Assembly: GCA_947087275.1 (NCBI GenBank)
Contig: CAMUBZ010000011.1
Coordinates: 1 to 34,718, forward strand
Direction of reading: 5' to 3'
Source: an uncultured Candidatus Saccharibacteria bacterium
GTDB taxonomy: Bacteria; Patescibacteriota; Saccharimonadia; Saccharimonadales; Saccharimonadaceae
Length of the DNA: 34,718 nucleotides
Part shown: positions 30,732 to 34,718 of the stretch, in pieces
Numbering within the stretch: the first letter of the stretch is position 1
Layout: each line of letters opens with the position of its first letter
Notes under the pieces: model-generated
Told to the model about the DNA's origin: nothing
The model's database searches: none
Seen by the model: the letters and a program-made list of their open reading frames with translations, nothing else
Translations under genes and position numbers: made by a program

Positions 30732-30740
30732 TGCTAAAAT
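30732..30740 (+). promoter_or_regulatory. Extended -10 for rpmG
   Basis: TGCTAAAAT (30732-30740) lies 10 nt before ATG 30751; the leader is about 4 nt. Confidence 0.55.
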
Positions 30741-30750
30741 GGTAAACATT

Positions 30751-30960
30751 ATGGCAAAGAAGAATAATACTAAACGCAAGTTGGTTGGTTTAGTGTCCGA
30801 AGAATCTGGTATTCGTCAGTATTACACCAAGAAGAACACCATGAACACTCCGGATAAACTAACTCTTCGGAAATACGATCCAGTTTTGCGCAAACACGTT
30901 GTGTTCACCGAGACCAAGAAAAACCTCGGCCGCAACGAAGTCAAAGAGAAAAAGCGCTAA
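30751..30960 (+). CDS. rpmG: 50S ribosomal protein L33
   Basis: This 69-residue protein starts at ATG 30751 ([20 protein letters not shown]). L33 features are [20 protein letters not shown] and [12 protein letters not shown]. About 15 C-terminal basic residues extend the usual ~50-55. The zinc Cys pairs are absent, so it is the C- form. An upstream in-frame ATG at 30739 overlaps the -10 and is rejected. A terminator follows. Confidence 0.93.
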   Translation: MAKKNNTKRKLVGLVSEESGIRQYYTKKNTMNTPDKLTLRKYDPVLRKHVVFTETKKNLGRNEVKEKKR

Positions 30961-30973
30961 CCGGTCTCTCTCC

Positions 30974-31005
30974 AAAATACTCGTATCATCGGATACGAGT
31001 ATTTT
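30974..31005 (+). terminator. Terminator after rpmG
   Basis: A perfect 14-bp stem (AAAATACTCGTATC with its complement) has loop ATCG. The T-ending arm also suits the minus strand, so it may serve the GH57-like gene too. Confidence 0.85.
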
Positions 31006-31056
31006 GCTACCAACTCAGCGACAGTTCAAATCGCCACACCCGCACAATAATCACCA

Positions 31057-32565
31057 TTATTCAATCACCAACTTCCGAATCACTTTCCGAATCCCCCGTG
31101 GTTTTTCTGTGACAGTTTGCTGCTTTGCCTCCACCGGTTGCACCTCTACCTCTGCTTCTGGCACCGATTCTTGCAAATGCAAACGCTGCACCGGCACCAC
31201 CTCATCCGCCGTTTCCTGCACGGCATGTACTGCCTGACTCGCCGTGCCACCTGTGCGCTTTGCTCCAAAGTTTACTTTAATCACAGTGTTATCAACCACT
31301 GGGCGCACATCTATATTGCCTCGATCGCGCTTCTTAGTATAGGCTCGCGAAATTTCCACCGCCTGAGCCTTCTTGACTTTTTCCGCCCGCGCCTTCAAAT
31401 CCGCCAAAACCGCCTGCATGCTCTCTTGCGTTGCCTTTGGTTCACCCTGTAAATAATCTACCGCAGTCAACTTCCGCCAATCTTCGACAATTTTCTCATC
31501 CTCCGTCGCCAAGATCTCGCGCCGCAAGCCATACAAGGCCTTCGACTGCTCCGCCTGCCACGGTTGGCTCAACCATTTTGGTGGCAACATCTCCACCTCC
31601 GACTGTAACACAATCCCCGTTCCTTCAGGCGCAGTTACATCCGTCTCAATCGGCTCTTCACGCCAACTCACAGTTTCTTTGACCGATAATGCCATACTCG
31701 GCGTCTCTACCACACAAGCCTGCGCCGCCCCCACAAAATGATTACCGCGCACTTCCAACCAAGTCGCCACCAACTCATCAAAGAATGCAATGATACCTCG
31801 CTCTCGTTGCGCCCGAAATACCTCAGCATCAAGGTATAAATTCACCAAGTTCCCACGCAACATCTCTAGTTCCAAACGTTTCTGGAACTTTTGCACCGAC
31901 AGCACCAACTTCTTTGCTTCCGAATCTTCAGATACCAGCTTTTCCACCAACAATTCTGAATCTGCCCCTGCAATCGCTGTCGCTAGCATCGTATTCTGGA
32001 ACAACAATCGCAAATACCGACATTCCATTGCCTCATACACATGATTCGGGCTATGCCATCCCAAAATCGCCGGATTCCCACCAACCAACATCCCCGCAAA
32101 ACCAAACTCTTCAGCCCATTTGCCAACTTGATCATTGTAAATCATCTCTGGCAAAGCCAAAATCCGCCCTTCTACGCCAAACAATTTCTGAATCTTCTCG
32201 CGATACTGTTTAACTTGAAGTTCTAACTCGTCCCGATCATAAAAGAACGTCAGAGAATGATAATATGGCTCTGCCACCAATTCCACTTGCCCAAGTTTTA
32301 CCAACTTTTGCAAACGCTCGATCAACTTTGCGTCATATCGCTCTGCAAGTTCCAACCACGACCCAGAGATCACCAACGAAAACCGAAATCCCTTGTATTT
32401 TTGCGTCGTTCGTTCCAAAAACGCAAACAACGGCTGATAAACTTCAGCATTATCTTTTAGGAATGCGGCTTTACCTTCAAAATAGCCCTGCTCTTCACTT
32501 TCTGTTGGATTTTTCTGCAAGCCAAACGACTGGTGCAAACTGAAACACAGATGAATTACGCGCAT
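31057..32565 (-). CDS. Glycoside hydrolase family 57-like protein
   Basis: This 502-residue protein's N-terminal ~300 residues follow GH57 alpha-amylase-like enzymes: LCFSLHQSFG (His11-Gln12), FSLVISGSWLE, VELVAEPYYHSL (94-105) and ILALPEMIYND (135-145), with Glu140 as candidate nucleophile, then GMLVGGNPAILGW. The last ~190 residues are Lys/Glu/Val-rich without a recognised domain. It would act on alpha-glucans in the cytoplasm. The start ATG 32565 is supported by GAGG sites and an upstream TGCTATAAT (minus, 32602-32594). Confidence 0.75.
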   Translation of the reverse strand: MRVIHLCFSLHQSFGLQKNPTESEEQGYFEGKAAFLKDNAEVYQPLFAFLERTTQKYKGFRFSLVISGSWLELAERYDAKLIERLQKLVKLGQVELVAEPYYHSLTFFYDRDELELQVKQYREKIQKLFGVEGRILALPEMIYNDQVGKWAEEFGFAGMLVGGNPAILGWHSPNHVYEAMECRYLRLLFQNTMLATAIAGADSELLVEKLVSEDSEAKKLVLSVQKFQKRLELEMLRGNLVNLYLDAEVFRAQRERGIIAFFDELVATWLEVRGNHFVGAAQACVVETPSMALSVKETVSWREEPIETDVTAPEGTGIVLQSEVEMLPPKWLSQPWQAEQSKALYGLRREILATEDEKIVEDWRKLTAVDYLQGEPKATQESMQAVLADLKARAEKVKKAQAVEISRAYTKKRDRGNIDVRPVVDNTVIKVNFGAKRTGGTASQAVHAVQETADEVVPVQRLHLQESVPEAEVEVQPVEAKQQTVTEKPRGIRKVIRKLVIE

Positions 32566-32593
32566 GCTACCTCACTTCCTCTCATTAGTATAT

Positions 32594-32602
32594 ATTATAG
32601 CA
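32594..32602 (-). promoter_or_regulatory. Extended -10 for the GH57-like gene
   Basis: TGCTATAAT on the minus strand; the leader is about 22 nt with GAGG. Confidence 0.55.
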
Positions 32603-32610
32603 TAAACTTT

Positions 32611-32646
32611 GTGCCACGAAGTATTTTCTATATTCCCACTGCGCAC
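32611..32646 (-). pseudogene. Cassette 5' stub (cassette 7)
   Basis: The minus strand reads GTGCGCAGTGGGAATATAG (VRSGNIENTSWH), with DF before it in frame. The rest of the cassette is replaced by the GH57 gene promoter. This is a truncated cassette left at its 5' boundary. Confidence 0.5.
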
Positions 32647-32652
32647 AAAATC

Positions 32653-32706
32653 ACAAAAACATTATGTCTATGCTTGCTAATTTTTTTCGATTTATGCTAG
32701 GCTGAA
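32653..32706 (+). repeat. 54-bp dispersed repeat, copy 2
   Basis: It matches 21301-21354 at 47 of 54 positions. It starts 7 bp from the cassette 7 stub and ends 3 bp before the nuclease gene ATG, supplying TGCTAGGCT exactly 6 nt before that ATG. Confidence 0.7.
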
Positions 32707-32709
32707 GAA

Positions 32710-33102
32710 ATGAAACAATATAATCTGATTATTCCCATTGGGCTCAAACCTGAACCGGATAAATATGAGAAAACCATAGCGCGTCTTTGTGCAGAAAAGT
32801 TCCAAAGTGATATTTTGTTTGTTCTACGCGGTACCTCCACAACACCAGATATCCAGGTCGTTAAAACTAGGCAATTCTGGGAGATTAAAAACATAGAAGG
32901 GAACAGCAAGAATACTATTGAGGATAATTTGAAACGAGCGAGTAAGCAAGCCGACAATGTTATCATTAGTTTACTCAGAACCAAGATGACACCCCAACAG
33001 GCTGAAGTTCGTATCAGGTTTTATCTGAAACGTGCCCGCAAGAATCTTCGACATGTAGTCCTAATTACTAAACAAGGAAAATTTATTGATTTTGAATTTT
33101 AG
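32710..33102 (+). CDS. Orphan CdiA-CT-type tRNA nuclease domain protein
   Basis: This 130-residue protein resembles the stand-alone CdiA C-terminal tRNase fold (PD-(D/E)xK type): SDILFVLRG, TPDIQVV (Asp47), FWEIK (Glu58, Lys60), then NTIEDNLKRASKQADNVIISLL and HVVLITKQGKFIDF. In contact-dependent inhibition this domain cleaves tRNA in a target cell; free-standing forms also occur in mobile elements. No immunity gene is adjacent, no secretion signal is seen, and the neighbours are cassettes and tRNA-Trp. It could be a domesticated or captured nuclease. Confidence 0.6.
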   Translation: MKQYNLIIPIGLKPEPDKYEKTIARLCAEKFQSDILFVLRGTSTTPDIQVVKTRQFWEIKNIEGNSKNTIEDNLKRASKQADNVIISLLRTKMTPQQAEVRIRFYLKRARKNLRHVVLITKQGKFIDFEF

Positions 33103-33105
33103 ATG

Positions 33106-33171
33106 TGGTATAATGAAAGCATTGAAGATGCATGCGTACCTGAATTGGCACAATAGGGCATCTTCTTTTTT
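33106..33171 (+). ncRNA. Candidate ~50-nt RNA with own promoter and terminator
   Basis: TGGTATAAT (33106-33114) predicts a start near 33121. The stem GAAGATGC (33124-33131) / GCATCTTC (33158-33165) followed by TTTTTT (33166-33171) would end the transcript about 50 nt later, just before cassette 5. It may be a small RNA, an attenuator for cassette 5 or only the terminator of the nuclease gene plus a chance -10. Confidence 0.45.
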
Positions 33172-33176
33172 GTCCC

Positions 33177-33381
33177 CGTGCGCAGCGGATATATTTATTT
33201 ACCAAATGGTAAACTATGGTATGGCGGTATTGAAGGGGATTCTTGGTCACTATATGCTGACACCATTGGCTCATCCTATCTTCTTACATTCAACGCCAAT
33301 AATGTTATAGCTACAACTTATTATCCACGTTACGATAGCCTCCCCCTCCGCTGCCTTAGTACTGTATTAGGTATGTAGGAG
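33177..33381 (+). other. FISUMP-like tip cassette 5 (single)
   Basis: It reads VRSGYIYLPNGKLWYGGIE, DSWSLYADTIGSS, YLLTFNAN, YYPRYDSLP, LRCLSTVLGM and stop, preceded in frame by FFVP. It is the only intact cassette not in a head-to-head pair. It carries the full 38-bp end (33344-33381). A terminator and short-RNA unit abut its 5' boundary and a perfect hairpin its 3' side. Confidence 0.75.
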
Positions 33382-33387
33382 TTGAGT

Positions 33388-33423
33388 AAAGCAAAAGAAC
33401 AAGTGAACTTGTTCTTTTGCTTT
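33388..33423. terminator. Perfect 16-bp hairpin after cassette 5
   Basis: Arms AAAGCAAAAGAACAAG / CTTGTTCTTTTGCTTT have a 4-nt loop. It is T-rich at both ends and may work as a bidirectional terminator. Confidence 0.6.
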
Positions 33424-33514
33424 CGAGACGACGCTCATACCACAGAACGTAGTGATGTGGCTATGTAGGGAGTGTGGGGGTGAAGCAAAAGTCTACCTAT
33501 AACCAACTAAAGTA

Positions 33515-33523
33515 TGCTATAAT
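33515..33523 (+). promoter_or_regulatory. Extended -10 for tRNA-Trp
   Basis: TGCTATAAT lies 9 bp before the mature tRNA. Confidence 0.6.
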
Positions 33524-33532
33524 AAAAGAGTT

Positions 33533-33607
33533 AGGGGCGTAGTACAACGGTTAGTATAGCGGTCTCCAAAACCGGTGATATGGGTTCGATTCCTGTCGCC
33601 CCTGCCA
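33533..33607 (+). tRNA. tRNA-Trp (CCA)
   Basis: Acceptor arms AGGGGCG / CGCCCCT pair, the anticodon loop is C-T-CCA-A-A, a G discriminator is followed by encoded CCA (33605-33607), and the T-arm is ATGGG-TTCGATT-CCTGT. The top pair of the anticodon stem is a G-G mismatch. Confidence 0.95.
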
Positions 33608-33645
33608 ACACATATTATAATATAATCTTATATTTATAGCAAATA

Positions 33646-34200
33646 ATGTACACTTTCAACTCATCCGATATCGATGCAAAATTTACCGAACTTTTGGCCA
33701 CAGTTGAAGACACCAACTTGCGCGAAGCTATGCGCCGCCGACTCAAACGTAACTCACATTTAGTCGCAGGCGCAATTTTGGTTGACACACATCAAAGAAT
33801 CTGCCTTGTACAAGAAGCCAAAGGTCCATGGGCCGGCAAATGGAATGTTCCACTTGGTCACCTTGAACACGGCGAGGCTATGCCTGTGGGCGCCAAACGT
33901 GAAATTAAAGAGGAAACTGGCTACGACATCGAACTCACTGCGCTCTTACCTTTGCAAAACGCTTCTTGCGAAAATGTCTTCCGTATACTCTACGTAGGCA
34001 AAGTTATTGGCGGTTCACCCGACGAACGCATCAAAACTGACACCTCTGCTGTAGAATGGTTTACCTTTGACGAAATCCAGCAAAAACTCGCTAACCAAGA
34101 ACTCAGAGACATCGGTGCATGGCATGATGTATTACTATATCAAAACAGCCCACAATTACCACTAGACATCATCAAAGAGGTGGAGTATACCGAGTTATGA
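33646..34200 (+). CDS. Nudix hydrolase
   Basis: This 184-residue protein has a perfect Nudix box: Gly71, x5, Glu77, x7, Arg85-Glu86, x2, Glu89-Glu90, x, Gly92. It hydrolyses a nucleoside diphosphate linked to another group; the substrate is not predictable. The N-terminal ~38 residues are a helical extension. The TGA overlaps the next ATG, so it is coupled to the DHH phosphoesterase. No clear Shine-Dalgarno; TATAAT at 33621-33626. Confidence 0.92.
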   Translation: MYTFNSSDIDAKFTELLATVEDTNLREAMRRRLKRNSHLVAGAILVDTHQRICLVQEAKGPWAGKWNVPLGHLEHGEAMPVGAKREIKEETGYDIELTALLPLQNASCENVFRILYVGKVIGGSPDERIKTDTSAVEWFTFDEIQQKLANQELRDIGAWHDVLLYQNSPQLPLDIIKEVEYTEL

Positions 34201-34718
34201 TTTGGCTTCCCGTCGTCGGCAATTATGCCGACATTGATGTTTACGCTTCCATTATTACTTATGCTGATTTGTTAAATCAGCGCGGTAAGGCCGCGAAAAC
34301 TTACATCCCGTCCGCGCCCAATTACAGCGTGCCAGATGAACTGCGTCTCCCCGAATGGGAAAATGCAGTTTTTGACTTTCAACCCGCCGACGAGGCTATC
34401 ATTCTAGACATTTCTAACCCCGAGGCTATCGCCAAATTCGTCCCCGACCATCAAATTCTTGAGATCATCGACCACCATCCTGGCTACGAAGATTATTGGC
34501 ATGAGCGTATCGGCAACAAAGCCATCATCGAAAAAATCGGCGCCGTTGCCACCTCAATTTTTGAATGGTGGGGCGAATGTTGGGATTATAATAAAATGTC
34601 ACCCGAAATCGCCAAACTCCTACTGGGCGCCATTCTTGATAACACTCTCAATTTTAATGCCGATATTACCACCGAACGCGACCGCCAAGCCACAAACAAA
34701 TTGGCACAAATTGCAAAA
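34197..34718 (+). CDS. DHH-family phosphoesterase (C-terminus beyond window)
   Basis: 174 codons are visible. NYADIDVYASIITYADLL (9-26) and EIIDHHPGYEDY with the DHH motif (about 98-100), then GAVATSIFEWW and LLLGAILDNTLNF, match DHH phosphoesterases, most like manganese-dependent inorganic pyrophosphatase. With the Nudix partner a role in clearing nucleotide by-products or pyrophosphate is plausible. The start overlaps the Nudix stop (ATGA, 34197-34200). Confidence 0.85.
   Translation, partial: MIWLPVVGNYADIDVYASIITYADLLNQRGKAAKTYIPSAPNYSVPDELRLPEWENAVFDFQPADEAIILDISNPEAIAKFVPDHQILEIIDHHPGYEDYWHERIGNKAIIEKIGAVATSIFEWWGECWDYNKMSPEIAKLLLGAILDNTLNFNADITTERDRQATNKLAQIAK

Noticed and set aside
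33450-33475. TATGTAGGGAGTG as a relic of another cassette end
   Set aside because: Only about 12 bases resemble the 38-bp end and no cassette body is upstream in the right frame.

Overview
The window looks like a chromosome segment of a Candidate Phyla Radiation bacterium, most likely a Saccharibacterium (TM7). This is inferred from content and style: small tightly packed genes, TGA used as an ordinary stop, leaderless housekeeping genes, fibro-slime and FISUMP-like surface modules, short or fused versions of conserved proteins (an RNase HII-YraN fusion, a short YchF, a short delta-prime subunit), and no biosynthetic operons. A 16S or marker-gene search is needed to fix the taxon.

Layout. 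1-2435 (minus): a partial AdoMet-decarboxylase-like gene, then a PF06541 membrane protein and a GT2 glycosyltransferase. 2482-4303: a C45-type Ntn hydrolase and a FabG-type reductase. 4312-7248: a four-gene operon with its own consensus promoter and terminator, encoding a complete candidate ubiquitin-like conjugation system: a membrane-anchored coiled-coil protein with an E2-like C-terminus, a JAMM peptidase, a ThiF/E1-like enzyme and a beta-grasp Ubl. This is the strongest candidate for an undescribed system. 7300-9000: tRNA-Ala followed by a decayed accessory stretch. 9006-11660: trpS with a tiny Trp-containing upstream ORF, an RluA-type pseudouridine synthase and a HolB-like subunit. 11657-15322 (minus): CAP-domain protein, 7TM-GAF protein and a methyltransferase-like protein. 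15511-18847: a fibro-slime/MucBP surface protein, a 31-codon gene with a structured leader and a CBS-pair protein. 18863-24383: radA, ruvC, a small acidic surface protein, ruvA, rplS and rnhB-yraN. 24445-25921: an unrecognised 393-residue protein with a structured leader. 25980-34718: ychF, TPR protein, GyrI-like protein, tRNA-Tyr, tRNA-Thr, S51 peptidase, a second PF06541 protein, rpmG, a GH57-like enzyme, an orphan CdiA-type nuclease, tRNA-Trp, a Nudix hydrolase and a partial DHH phosphoesterase.

A second system is scattered through the window: a family of short FISUMP-like tip cassettes. Each begins with a conserved GTGCGCAGCGG (encoding VRSG), has a hypervariable core, and ends with an identical 38-bp sequence encoding LRCLSTVLGM and a stop. 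Five are intact, one is degenerate and one is a 5' stub. Four of the intact ones form two head-to-head pairs bounded by the 38-bp inverted repeats around palindromic spacers. They lack the N-terminal part of the domain and any clear start signals, so they look like a silent repertoire for changing the tip of a surface protein encoded elsewhere.

Two promoter styles separate the genes. Many housekeeping genes have TATAAT exactly 6 nt before ATG, which predicts leaderless mRNAs. Four accessory units (AdoMetDC-like, the Ubl operon, the methyltransferase-like gene and the 393-residue unknown) instead share a TATTG...TAYAATGGA promoter, long leaders and Shine-Dalgarno sites, and may form one regulon.
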